Below, piece by piece: positions 35,278-45,112 of a DNA stretch of 64,000 nucleotides. The translations under genes and the position numbers were made by a program. The stretch is taken from the NCBI GenBank assembly GCA_902806565.1, contig CADCXA010000021.1, positions 124,001-188,000 on the forward strand, written 5' to 3'. Position 1 is the first letter of the stretch. The number at the start of each line of letters is the position of its first letter. The DNA is from Hypoxylon rubiginosum. Taxonomy: Eukaryota; Ascomycota; Sordariomycetes; Xylariales; Hypoxylaceae. The notes beneath the pieces are model-generated. The model was not told the DNA's origin and did not search any database. It saw only the letters and a list, made by a program, of their open reading frames with translations.

Positions 35278-36299
35278 TGGCCATAGCTACTATGGAATCT
35301 CAGTCATCTCATCATGGCGCTATGCCTACGGCGCCTTACTCCGCTCGACCTCCCAGCCCTCCCTCGGTTGTCATTCCCACACCTATCATGACAGATGCCA
35401 GCGAATGCATCAAGATCGTGCCCACCTACAATAACGTCGACCCCGCCTCACTTAGCGTAGGCGATCTCAAGATCATCACGCAAAACCACAAGGAGCAATT
35501 GGCCCAAGATTCTGCCTTCGGTTGGACCTACGAGTGTCGCCGTACTGCCCAACCTATCCTCGACTTCCTCTACCTCGGTCCTTCAAGCATCGCTCGAGAC
35601 CGCAAGTGGCTTCGCGACAATGGCATTACCATGCTGCTGGCCGCTCGAGATTCCAGACATGCTGGCGTGCACCTAATGGCCAACTTAGAGCTCGTGCAAG
35701 AACTGGGTATCCAGGCCGAGTATGTCGACGTCGCCAACTACAATGAGCTAATCCATGCCTTTCCCTCGGCCATTCGAAAAATCAATGACCACATGCTGAA
35801 CGTCTTCCGCGGACAACGGTTAACCAACACGAATGTGCAGCTGGGAGATGAGAAGATGGCAATTCCTACTGGCGAGATCCGTAGAGGAAAGGTCCTCGTC
35901 TTTTGCGAGACGGGAAACGATCGTTCGGCCGGCGTCGTCGTTGCTTATCTCATGTCCGTCTTCGGCATGTCTATGGTTGAGGCCTGCCAATTCATCCACT
36001 TTAAGCGCTTCTGCGTTGGTCTGAGCGAGGATCTTAGATTCCTGCTCCGCTCGTTCGAAGATATCCTTGTCGCCCAACGAACCGTGCATCGCCATGAGCT
36101 CAGCTTCCTTCCGAACCCGGTACACCACAGTCCAAGCCTGGCCAAGAAGGTAAAGCGGGATTTCAGGGATACCCTGGATGATGATGACGAAATGGGTGGG
36201 ACCGACGAGACTACAGCAGCGGACTACGAGAGATTTAACAACCGCCCTACCTTTGTCCCCTTTATTGACGCGCAGCACGAAGACACGGGACGGGTATAA
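35277..36299 (+). CDS. Dual-specificity/tyrosine-phosphatase-like protein with atypical P-loop
   Basis: One-exon ORF of 340 residues. A Pro/Ser-rich N-terminal part (about 1-60) precedes a DSP-type fold: ILDFLYLGPSSIARD (about 94-108), GITMLLAARD, a probable general-acid region around Asp151 (YVDVANYNE), then VLVFCETGNDRSAGVVVAYLM (about 207-226). The last is the Cys-x5-Arg loop with Cys210 and Arg216 present, but the usual preceding His is Phe209. RFCVGLSEDLRFLL follows, as in DSPs. The family resembles STYX-like regulators; Cys and Arg retention means activity is not excluded. The C terminus is acidic (DTLDDDDEMGG). An alternative start is Met6 (35292). A two-codon upstream ORF overlaps the first start. 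Confidence 0.82.
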   Translation: MAIATMESQSSHHGAMPTAPYSARPPSPPSVVIPTPIMTDASECIKIVPTYNNVDPASLSVGDLKIITQNHKEQLAQDSAFGWTYECRRTAQPILDFLYLGPSSIARDRKWLRDNGITMLLAARDSRHAGVHLMANLELVQELGIQAEYVDVANYNELIHAFPSAIRKINDHMLNVFRGQRLTNTNVQLGDEKMAIPTGEIRRGKVLVFCETGNDRSAGVVVAYLMSVFGMSMVEACQFIHFKRFCVGLSEDLRFLLRSFEDILVAQRTVHRHELSFLPNPVHHSPSLAKKVKRDFRDTLDDDDEMGGTDETTAADYERFNNRPTFVPFIDAQHEDTGRV

Positions 36300-38493
36300 A
36301 ACTACTGTCGACTCTGGGGCGACTGTGTTTAGGAGTTTCATGAGAGGCTCCCCCGGTGACCAGGCCTGGGCTATGAGTTTAAGGAGTCAAGGATTCCATG
36401 GTTGGTTGCATCATCATATCATGACTATCGGCGCCGTTGGAATGGTTTATACCCAGTCATTGATTCATACTGTTGTTTGCTTTTATTATAGACGAAGAAT
36501 GGGCGAGTACGCCTTAATCAACTAATATATTAAGATGCTCACATGTGGAGCTATGAAAGAAGTATTGTTCCCCATTAAACGGCCAATTCACATCATGCTG
36601 TGTCTTTATCCTCCACGGTATGTATCTACGCTGATATCGTGGATCACGACCTGACTCTTCGGCATATAATCCAGAATATCCAACAATCTAGACCAAAGTT
36701 CTTGAATACGGTAGAAGTAGAACCTAGGTTAGTTCAGATACTTGTACATATTTGAACATCCTATGTTTCGACGGTCTGACGACTTCTCTCTCCACCGAAC
36801 ACATATTCAACCCTACTCCCCATTTTTTTTTTAAAGAATAAATTAAGTAAATAATCTACTGCTGTAATGATTGTTTTAGAGTACCTAGGTACCTACACTC
36901 TAGGTTATAGTGTGTATCGCACCTTCCAATTCCGTACCTTTCATCTGTAGATGTCAAGGTATAATTAAGCTTATATCAACCTATTCTCGGGTTTTTTGTA
37001 TTACGTAATCCCCCTATTCGATAGAAAAGGGGGGAATGTATACAGTTAATGTAACGTGTTAAAGTACTATAAAGCTTTTACGAAATCTTATTAGTATACC
37101 ACGACGAAAACGTGTAACTCATAAAAGAGCTCCGTTACGTTGGGTACTTTTATTTGTTAATTATTTTTGACAAGGTGAATAGTCACTTAACAGCCACACA
37201 CGAATCCAACGTAGTTCTTACTTTCTGTGTTCTTTTATTTTCTGGACGTATCCTGAAATTTCTTATTCTATTTATCTCGGATAGGTTGTTTCGTAAGTAT
37301 AAAGTATACGTTATTCTATAGCAAGCAGCTTTCACGTTCACGTTCAAATTAGGTACTTTTGATAAACGTCTCATACTATCTTTGTTTGATATCGATATAT
37401 TCGAATTAACTTACTCTTATAAATAGCCTGACAGATTGATACGAAGGGCACGTTTAACTTGACGAGATCTTTCCACTTAAGAGACTGAGGTGATACGAAT
37501 TAGGGACCAGGCTGTAGTCAGACCAAATAAAAGATGCAATACGTCAATACTAAAGCGTAGAGGTCATCGTAGTTTGCCAGTCCCATAGCAGTATCAATCG
37601 TTGCTAATCCAATCACACGTGATACTCCTTTTATAGACTAGACTTCATCTTGTGATGTGCCAAGGTGGGTATGTGGTCCCCTATACAGAAAACGTAATGT
37701 ACAGCTGAATACGGGAACGTTTTTGTGATGAGTATTCACAACATTTCGTAACTTAGATGTTCAGAGGTAACCTTTGCAGGCGGGCTGCTGGCGGGCTCAC
37801 CTCCGTGATATATTAAAGATGGTAGGCCTGTCTGATTAATAGCTGAACTAAAGCTTGAGAGTATTCTAAAACCATCTGAGCTTCGAAACGTTCTTGTTCG
37901 AACGTCAGGTTGGCGCATACGTCCATACGTCAGGAATGATATGGCCAACGTCTTCACGACTTCATAGCAGCATGTCTAATACTAGCAAGAATAGGTGCCT
38001 GCCTAGGTAGTTAAGTAATTATAGATATTCGTGGTATGCCGTGTTTGTGCTTCTAGTGTTGGTATGGTCAGTGTCGTTCAACACCAGCAGACGAGAAGCA
38101 TCAAGACACTCAAGCAGCGACGGCAAACTAAGTGTGTACTGCATTATCTACTTACCTCCTACCTAGCCTAGGCACTGCTGATCAATATCTCAGTGTCACT
38201 AATCATCTAGGCCATAGCAGTATTCAAGTAACCCCTGCCTAGTACCTGAGTTATGTCCCTACATCCCTAATCCTCGATCCTCGATCCTCGCCCAAAGCAC
38301 TCGCCCAAACTAGGCAAATATTTCTACCCTGGCGGGTACCTTCCACTGATCTCTCTCCTGACAATATTTGTGGTCTTCTTAGTTCACGAATTCGTGACCT
38401 TACCTTCTACTTGAGCCACTTCAAACCTTTTCTCCCACCCATTTTTCGTACCATTCTTGCCAATATTTGTCTTCTCTGCCTCGCAGACAGACT
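36300..38493. other. Gene-poor region, 2.2 kb
   Basis: Contains the 3' untranslated region of the phosphatase-like gene. A poly-T run (36822-36832) and GTACCTAGGTACC (about 36884-36896) are seen. Near 38272-38291 a short ATCCTCG triplicate occurs (ATCCTCGATCCTCGATCCTC). The middle (36900-37450) is fairly AT-rich. No gene, RNA or transposon end was recognised. Confidence 0.4.
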
Positions 38494-38621
38494 TCGACCC
38501 GGATATTCTTCGATCCATACATTCTTCGACCCAGCAATTATTCGATCCAGACAGTTCTCGATCCAAATAACTATCGATCCAGACAGCTCTCTATCTATAC
38601 AGTTTTCGACCTAGTAGAGAA
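38494..38621 (+). repeat. 16-bp minisatellite, eight units
   Basis: Units like TCGATCCAGACAGTTC start at 38494, 38510, 38526, 38542, 38558, 38574, 38590 and 38606, an exact 16-bp period. The core is TCGA(T/C)CC; the rest varies. The array ends about 80 bp before the start codon of the next gene, so it lies in its proximal promoter or 5' leader. It could supply repeated factor-binding sites, which is inference. Confidence 0.85.
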
Positions 38622-38701
38622 TTTGTTTCTCCCGCCCTAAACATCAAACAACCGATAAAGACCCTATCTTCACCCAGCTCTCAATCTTCGCCTAACTCTC
38701 G

Positions 38702-39568
38702 ATGGAAAACAACCAAGCTACGGCTCTACAGTCTTCGGACGAGTCGTCAACCAGTGATGACGCGGATCTCTTCCCGGATCTCTTAGATCCTGTCGCCGAC
38801 TGGCCCGTCTCATCGGCCAGACCCTATCCGGAGAGCGCCTCCCATCTCCTCCCTCCCTCCACTTCTTGGGAGGACCGTTTCGAGTCCTTGGGACACCAAG
38901 GCCCCTACGAGTTGGAGCTTGGTACCGACGTAGAGGTTGTACTCCAAGTCGGCAAGACCAAGGTCTCCGGAAAGACGGGTCTGCGGCTAGAGTGCGTGAG
39001 GCTGCCCGCCGGAGCCGTCGTCGTTTCGTCCTTCGGGACGACGAAGACGCTGCTCGAAGGCGGCCTCTACAAGGCCAGGTACCCTGTGGCCGGACGGCTG
39101 GATCCCCGCTGGGATCTGGCCGATCCGGTCAGAATCTTCATCAGGAGGCAGGGTACCGGCAACCCGGCGCCGGTCGTCCCAGGGGCTCGCATGCCCAAGG
39201 CCCAATTCCGCCTCCCGGATGGATTCCACCTCGTCTCCCCGAACGGCCTCGTCCAGAATCTTCACTCGGAAGGCTTTGGTTACGGAATTCCCCCCGGAAT
39301 AGAGGGGGAGTACACTTTCTACATGCCCGGCGGCGGCCACAACGAAGTGGCGCATCGCCGTGGGAACCTGGGGCGCGCGACCCTATTCCGGGCCACGTTC
39401 GGAGAGGCCATGAATGTGTATCGCGAGAACATAGTTCTAACGGCCCGTAAGGGCCTGTACGAGCTGGGCACCACCGCCGCAGACCTTATTGTCGTTCGCG
39501 ACAACTTCGGCCAACATCCGCCGCGACCCGAAATGAACCTGCCGAGTACCGAGCTCTCTTACCCCTAG
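38702..39568 (+). CDS. Unrecognised protein, 288 residues
   Basis: One-exon ORF from ATG 38702. An acidic, Ser-rich N terminus (ESSTSDDADLFPDLLDPVAD, about 15-34) leads to a Gly/Val/Arg-rich body with alternating hydrophobic residues (ELELGTDVEVVLQVGKTKV; LPAGAVVVSSFG; DPVRIFIRRQG), suggesting beta structure. No signal peptide, TM segment or catalytic motif is visible. G/C is favoured at third positions, unlike the surrounding intergenic DNA, which supports a real gene; the ORF is also the only long one in about 5 kb. The family is not recognised. An opposite-strand 122-codon ORF inside it is a shadow. Directly upstream is a 16-bp minisatellite. Confidence 0.65.
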   Translation: MENNQATALQSSDESSTSDDADLFPDLLDPVADWPVSSARPYPESASHLLPPSTSWEDRFESLGHQGPYELELGTDVEVVLQVGKTKVSGKTGLRLECVRLPAGAVVVSSFGTTKTLLEGGLYKARYPVAGRLDPRWDLADPVRIFIRRQGTGNPAPVVPGARMPKAQFRLPDGFHLVSPNGLVQNLHSEGFGYGIPPGIEGEYTFYMPGGGHNEVAHRRGNLGRATLFRATFGEAMNVYRENIVLTARKGLYELGTTAADLIVVRDNFGQHPPRPEMNLPSTELSYP

Positions 39569-41659
39569 GTCATCGACCCAATAAGCCCCAAGGGCTCTAA
39601 ACTTTCGGCCTTTGGCCCACGAGACGGAGGCTGTTTTCTCTACTACTCATCGCCCCGGTTCCTTGAAAGGTGTTGCATCTACATACGATTTCTGCTCCGC
39701 CGCTACCCACATCACGCTCAGCACCAAAGTTGAACATCACTCTCCATATTTCTTCAATCGGTAGCCCTCTTTTTTCGTTTCCCGTCTCGATTTGCAGAAC
39801 AGGATGGCGAGCAGATTAATTAGGATCAGGGGATGGGATCAGAGAGCAAAGGGCTCCCTTTGCAGATACCAGTTTCATAGTTTTTTACGCAAGAATTTCG
39901 TTGTTTTCCCTCATTTTAATTCTACATCGTGACAAAGCCGTGACAGTGCCAAAGCATTTTGTTGAGCTTACAGGAAGAATCACCACCAAGGCAGCTCTGA
40001 CGAATAGTCCAGGTTGCCTTTGTGGCCAAAGCTAGCTCTTTCCAAACCTCACCCAAGCGATTAACCACGAGTGCAGTGCAGAGCAAGGCAACTCTTCCAA
40101 CACTTTTCACCTTTGCAATTACCTAGGGGCATTTCTAATTATTTCCATCTGTCCAGTTCTTCCAACGGACTCTACACTAGTTGGAGAATATATACTAGGC
40201 TGCTTTTTGCTCTCCCTGCTACACCTCAAGCATCTGCTTCTAATCCTTAGGAGGAAGTATCAGGTAGAGGTGTGTTCTATTGTGAAAGTTATAGCTGTTG
40301 CAACCCAACTCGCCTGAAGGGAGTAGATATCTCATGACTTTTATCGTGTATTTCCAGATCATCACATGGCCAACTAAATCGATTAGGAAACAGCGACGCT
40401 GCTGCCCAAAGAGGTATGGACCTAAAGGGTACCAAGCTCTGGGTGTATACATGGTTCTACCCGGATGGCAGGAGCTAGGTAAGACCCTGATACGGATTAC
40501 CTCATATTTATTGATATATCTATTCTTTTGAATTGCCTGTATCTAATCAGACAGAAACCTTCTCTGGCCATCACTTAAGATATAAACCGCCTGCAGAATT
40601 AGATGGTGGCCGTTTCTTCGGCCATATTGCGTTGGTGACTCATTACCTGCTAGACTTGCTTATGAATTCTAATTGGAAGTAAGAACTGTCACGGAAACTA
40701 CGCGTAACACCATCTCGAGAAAATTTTGTCTTTGTATTTGGTAAAGGGCGAAAAAGAGGAGCAAAAATGGACGGATAATTGATTCGAAGAGCTGATCAGG
40801 AGAGCCCCATTCCCATCTCCTGCCCAATCTGGCATACCGGTCGCTTCTGGTTGGGCAGCCGATCCCGAAGATCGTCAAGCCACATTTTTTACTACGAGCT
40901 TTGACTCTACGTAATACAACAACAGTGCAATTCTAATGCCTCTATGCAATACTCTTGTGGCTGCTGAAGCCGGCTCTGATCAGCCAATATCGGTGTGTTT
41001 CTTTGTGATTCATCTAGCACCCATCTTGAAATGCAGCTAAAGACATATATGCACCATCTATGTGAATCCTGGTTATGTGACAGCGTAATTCTTACTGATA
41101 GATTGTTTAAAAGTCAAGGTTATGTGCCGGCCGAGTGAGGTTCGGGTAGCATAAAAAAGCTCAGCTCACCGGTGAATGTCTCCGTAGAAGTACAAAGCAC
41201 AGATATTTCGGCCGACCTGATACTGTGGTCTCCGATCGGCCGGAGCCGGAGCCGGCTCCACTCTAAAAACACGGGCTGTCCGGGCCCGGGCCCGGGCCAC
41301 GGCTACCTAAGCCCTAAACTGCCCCGAAAATCATCAAGTTAATTACCAAGTGAGCTAGATAGCTGTATTCATACTTTTAGGGTTGGTGAGTACATATTCT
41401 CTTTACGACTGCTTCTAGGTAAACATTACGAGGATCGATTATGGCGCTGACGGAATCTTGGTATGCATACGGCATCAAACTGAATTCTTACCTCTATACG
41501 AAACGAACCAACCCGCGAATACCCGATTAACTCTCCTTAGCATAGGAATATAGTGCCCAAATCACAAGCTTTACGCTTCGTCAGCGACGTCGTGTCAATC
41601 ACGTCTTTGCCTCTCTTGTTAGCTGCCGTGATGTGACGCCGGATGAATTCCCACCACCG
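39569..41659. other. Gene-poor region, 2.1 kb
   Basis: Short ORFs only (up to 77 codons), no motifs. Near 41233-41261 the sequence is GGCCGGAGCCGGAGCCGGCT-like, and at 41281-41299 CGGGCCCGGGCCCGGGCCA, both small GC-rich direct repeats unusual for the locus. These may be remains of a transposon end, but no partner TIR was found. Confidence 0.4.
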
Positions 41660-41667
41660 ATCAAACG

Positions 41668-42069
41668 CAGCGCTTCCAGTCAATCAAAGCAGTCAAATAA
41701 ATAACTTTTATTTGAATTATATAAGACCGAACCAAATATTTGAATATTTACAATTGATTGAGGCTATTCCCGACCGGTTTAATTATCAGACCAATAGGAA
41801 GGCTTCCAGGGCCTCTGGACCCATATTAAAAGCCAAACCACCAAAAATTATCGTGACATTTGTTATTGATAAGGTATATACTTATTTTTGCTATGCTGTA
41901 TTAGGTAATTAGTGGGTCTGTATATATGTTATTCTCGACTTGTTAATCAATCAATTATATAAAAAATCTAATTGGTCCCGATAAATTTCTAGAATTCTCT
42001 AATTGGGCAGTCTGAACCAAGTCAAATGTCAATCGAACCAATCATGTGATTGATTGATTGGAAGCGCTG
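41668..42069 (+). mobile_element. hAT-type MITE, copy 1 (402 bp)
   Basis: The left end CAGCGCTTCCAGTCAATCAA matches the inverted right end CAGCGCTTCCAATCAATCAA with one mismatch. A perfect 8-bp target-site duplication, ATCAAACG, flanks the element at 41660-41667 and 42070-42077. An 8-bp duplication and CAG-starting TIRs are hallmarks of the hAT superfamily. There is no transposase ORF, so it is non-autonomous. Internal sequence (for example AAAAATTATCGTGACATTT at about 41843-41861) is shared with copy 2 in the reverse orientation. Strand is assigned arbitrarily by copy 1. Confidence 0.88.
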
Positions 42070-42181
42070 ATCAAACGTTCCGAATCCCATCCAAGTATCT
42101 ATTATGGATAGCTACTCTCGATATTCTCTAGAGACCTTCCTTGCTGACCGAGATCACAGTGCCAAGTACTGCTAGCCCATC

Positions 42182-43839
42182 ATGGCCGACGATCCTCCCT
42201 CTGCCGACAGCCAGAAACCTCGCTACGCTTGGTAAGCTCCCAATCCTCCCAGCTAAGCCCGAAATGGGCTGGATCCAAGTTATTCTTCCTGACGATTATT
42301 CTCATTTTAGACCATCCTGCCAAGTTTAGCTATCACCTCAGTGTTAAGCGCTCTTGATGTATCTATCATCGCTACCTACTTCGCTCCCATCAATTGTCCA
42401 CGATCTGGGTGCCAGTCCCGCCTACGCATGGGTCCGAAATGTCTACCTCTCACATCCATGGCCTTCCATCCAACCTATGGCTAGACAATCAATATCTTCG
42501 GACCTCATAGCTTGACGCTGCTTGTCACGTTTCTCTTCGTCGTCGTCGTCGTCAGTCCCGCCGTCTCCGCCACAGCCAACAACATCAACACCCAAATAGG
42601 TAGCCGTAATATCGAGGGCATCGGTGGAGGTGGCGTTAGCGTGCTCCTCAAACTGATCGTATGCGATCTGGTTCCTCTTCGCGACCGCTCCAAGTTTATC
42701 GGCGTCATCTTTATCGACTTCGCCTTCGCCGTTTCCATCGACCTCACGGTCGGCGGTACGATCGCTCAGTGAACGATGCGGCGTTGGATTTTCTATCTCA
42801 GCCTACCCATCGCAAGTATCTCTTTAGTCCTACTGTTCTTCTTCTCGCAGGTCAAATTCATTAAGGAATCGGTTGGGAACATGCTTAAACGTATCGATTT
42901 CATCGGAAACGCCCTGCTAATCGCCTCTGCGTTCGCTATCCTACTCTCCATCACTTATAGCGGTGTCGAATGGCCAAATCGTCGTAGATGGCTCTGACGC
43001 CCCTGATAATTGGCCTGGCTACGGCTCCCTAGTCCTCGAGTCGAGCAAGCCGGTTCCTAAGCCAAACATGCCGATGCGCAGATTTTTCAACCGAACCTCG
43101 CATAATGCCTTCGTACTTGACGTACTGGGTCACGTACTACCTCCCGGTCTACTTTCAGACTGTTCTTGAGAAGACGCCTATCGATTCCGGCGTTAGGCTG
43201 GTTCCCTCTGCCGTCGGCACTTTGCCGTTCGCGATGGTCGCCGGTACTGTCCTTTCCAAGTTGGGTCACTACCGCTCCTGGAATATCATCGACTTCGCTC
43301 TGTGTGCTCTGGACTATGGATTACTCAAGCGCCTGGACGTCAGTAGCACAACTGACTACTAGATTGGTATTTAGATCCCCATAGCTGTGGGCTTAGGCGT
43401 CCTGTTCACGACAACTCTTCTCGCTACCTAAGCGCCACATTCAGAGGCGGATACTGCCGTAACGACGGTCACTTGGGGGTTCCTACAGCCATTTAGCGGC
43501 ATCTGGTGTATTCCCAGCACCATCTTTAGTTCGCGGGTCAACGAGCTACTCGACCGTGTATCCGATCCGGCACTACGCGCTCAACTTGCCGACAGTGGGG
43601 TGTACTCGCTTGCGGGTAGGGAGTTCATCTAATCTTTCAACTCGAACCCGAAGCCATGATCGTCAGCATCTACCTCGGCTCGCTGAAACTGACATGGTAG
43701 GCCGCAATTGCATTATGCCTGCTTCAATTCCTCGTCTCGATAATCATCAAGGAGATCCCAAGAGTTGAGTATGGAGTTCGGTATCGATCACGACGAGAAG
43801 CAACATGGCACTGAGGCAGCGTCGGATAGCATCAACTGA
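42182..43839 (+). pseudogene. DHA2-family MFS drug transporter pseudogene
   Basis: Fragments in all three plus-strand frames line up with a 14-TM DHA2 exporter. In order: MADDPPSADSQKPRYA (42182), a putative intron 42232-42310 (GTAAGC/TTTTAG), ILPSLAITSVLSALDVSII, then in another frame SIVHDLGASPAYAWVRNVYL, back to NIEGIGGGGV and DLVPLRDRSKFIGV, an in-frame TGA at 42770, RRWIFYLSLPIASISLVL and LKRIDFIGNALLIASAF, then frame changes to MPMRRFFNRTSHNAFVL and TYWVTYYLPVYFQTVL, DSGVRLVPSAVGTLPFAM, and the C-terminal VSDPALRAQLADSGVYSLAG, then FLVSIIIKEIPRVE. At least four frameshifts and several stops are present. The lesions are mostly indels, not RIP. It lies between two MITE copies, next to the right AT block. 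Confidence 0.85.
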
Positions 43840-43972
43840 GAAAAAAAACCCTATAATTCCCTGTACTGCGTCAAGCTTCAGCCAAGCCCTCAGGGTCAGA
43901 ATTGATCTCGCTATTGGCCTCATCACTGTCAACACCGCTGCCACTAAATGCGTTATTACTACCCTTGCTAAC

Positions 43973-44408
43973 CAGCGGTTGAATCAAATCAATCATATGA
44001 TTGGTTTAATTGACAATTAACTTAATTCAGACCGGTAAATCAGGAAATTTTGGAAATTTAATCAGCCTAATTAAAAGTTTTTTTTAATTAATTGCGCAAC
44101 AAGTTAAAAAAAGCTATAGCGGACTTATTTATTACTTAATTTAAAAGTATTTAATGGGTATAATTTATTATAGGACCTAATAAAAGTCACGATAATTTTT
44201 AGTGTTTTTAAGGGCTTTTATCTTTTAATGTGGGTCCCGGGATTTATAAGTCCCTTTTATTAATTAGATATATGTAAGTACCTAGGTATATATTAAACTG
44301 GTTGCGAATACCTTCAGTTAATTATATATTATTTATATATTTGGTTTGACTTTATTCAATCCAAATAAAGGTCTTTTAATTGACTTGATTGAATTGATTC
44401 AACCGCTG
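43973..44408 (-). mobile_element. hAT-type MITE, copy 2 (436 bp), inverted relative to copy 1
   Basis: The left end CAGCGGTTGAATCAAATCAA and the inverted right end CAGCGGTTGAATCAATTCAA differ at one base. Flanking 8-bp duplications TTGCTAAC (43965-43972) and TTGCCAAC (44409-44416) differ by one C/T and fit the hAT pattern with T at position 2 and A at position 7. In reverse orientation the interior aligns with copy 1, with many C/T and G/A differences, consistent with heavier RIP or age. There is no coding capacity. Confidence 0.85.
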
Positions 44409-44416
44409 TTGCCAAC

Positions 44417-44756
44417 ATTGGCATGGTGGACTACGGTCTTAGGCCCGTTTCCCGCCACAGTATTCATAAGTCCCTTCGCCCTCAGGCTCCGAGCAAGTGC
44501 ACCGGACTGAGATACCAAGCCAGCAGCGTACAAGCTACGGGAGGCTGCTAGCAAAACCGGTCCTTGGAGGTTAGACGACTAACCGATGACAGTTTCCTGT
44601 GTATGAGTAAGAGAAACGCACCGGAGACTGTAAGCAGGGGGTGGCGTTTATAATGTGGCGGCGGACCGTTGGCGGTTTACAAAAAACCGCCAAAGTAACA
44701 AAAGTGCCAAGTCCGCTAAATCCGCCAAACCTGCCAAACCTGTAAAATAAGCTAAA
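44417..44756. other. Right border of the gene island
   Basis: A normal-composition stretch between MITE copy 2 and the AT block. It contains GGCGGCGGACCGTTGGCGGT (about 44657-44676), then TTTGGCGG-type words on the minus strand (AAACCTGCCAAACCTG on plus) and ends in CTAAAACCATAGTGT at 44752-44766. The same word with GG in place of AA occurs at the left border (11533-11547). Possibly the degraded end of a transposon family that fills both AT blocks. No gene is seen. Confidence 0.5.
44669..44693. repeat. Perfect inverted repeat (10-bp arms)
   Basis: TTGGCGGTTT at 44669-44678 and its exact complement AAACCGCCAA at 44684-44693 are separated by five bases. It would form a stable hairpin or a dimeric protein-binding site. 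It lies 65 bp from the edge of the right AT block, in a GGCGG-rich stretch, and may be part of a transposon subterminal region. Confidence 0.75.
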
Positions 44757-44973
44757 ACCATAGTGTATATAACTTTTATATTATATAAATATATTAAGTT
44801 TTTAATAAATTAATATACTTTATTAATTTAAATTATAAAAAATATATAAATTAATAATAATATATAAAATATAATAAGAAAATAAAAATAAAAATTATTA
44901 ATTATAATAATAATTTAATTATAATATATTTTTAATTTAATAATAACTTAATAATAATTTATTAATAATTAAA

Positions 44974-45112
44974 TAATAGTTTAATAATAATTTAATAATA
45001 ATTTAATAATAGTTTAATAATAATTTAATAATAATTTAATAATAATTTAATAATAATTTAATAATAATTTAATAATAGTTTAATAATATTTTAATAATAT
45101 TTTAATAATATT
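44974..45112. repeat. 11-bp tandem repeat (TAATAATTTAA type)
   Basis: TTTAATAATAA and one-base variants (TTTAATAATAG, TTTAATAATAT) repeat about twelve times with an 11-bp period. The same unit recurs in a shorter array near 53420-53485. Confidence 0.8.

Noticed and set aside
41668..44408. One composite transposon with the MITEs as its ends
   Set aside because: Each MITE has its own pair of TIRs and its own distinct 8-bp duplication, so they are independent insertions.
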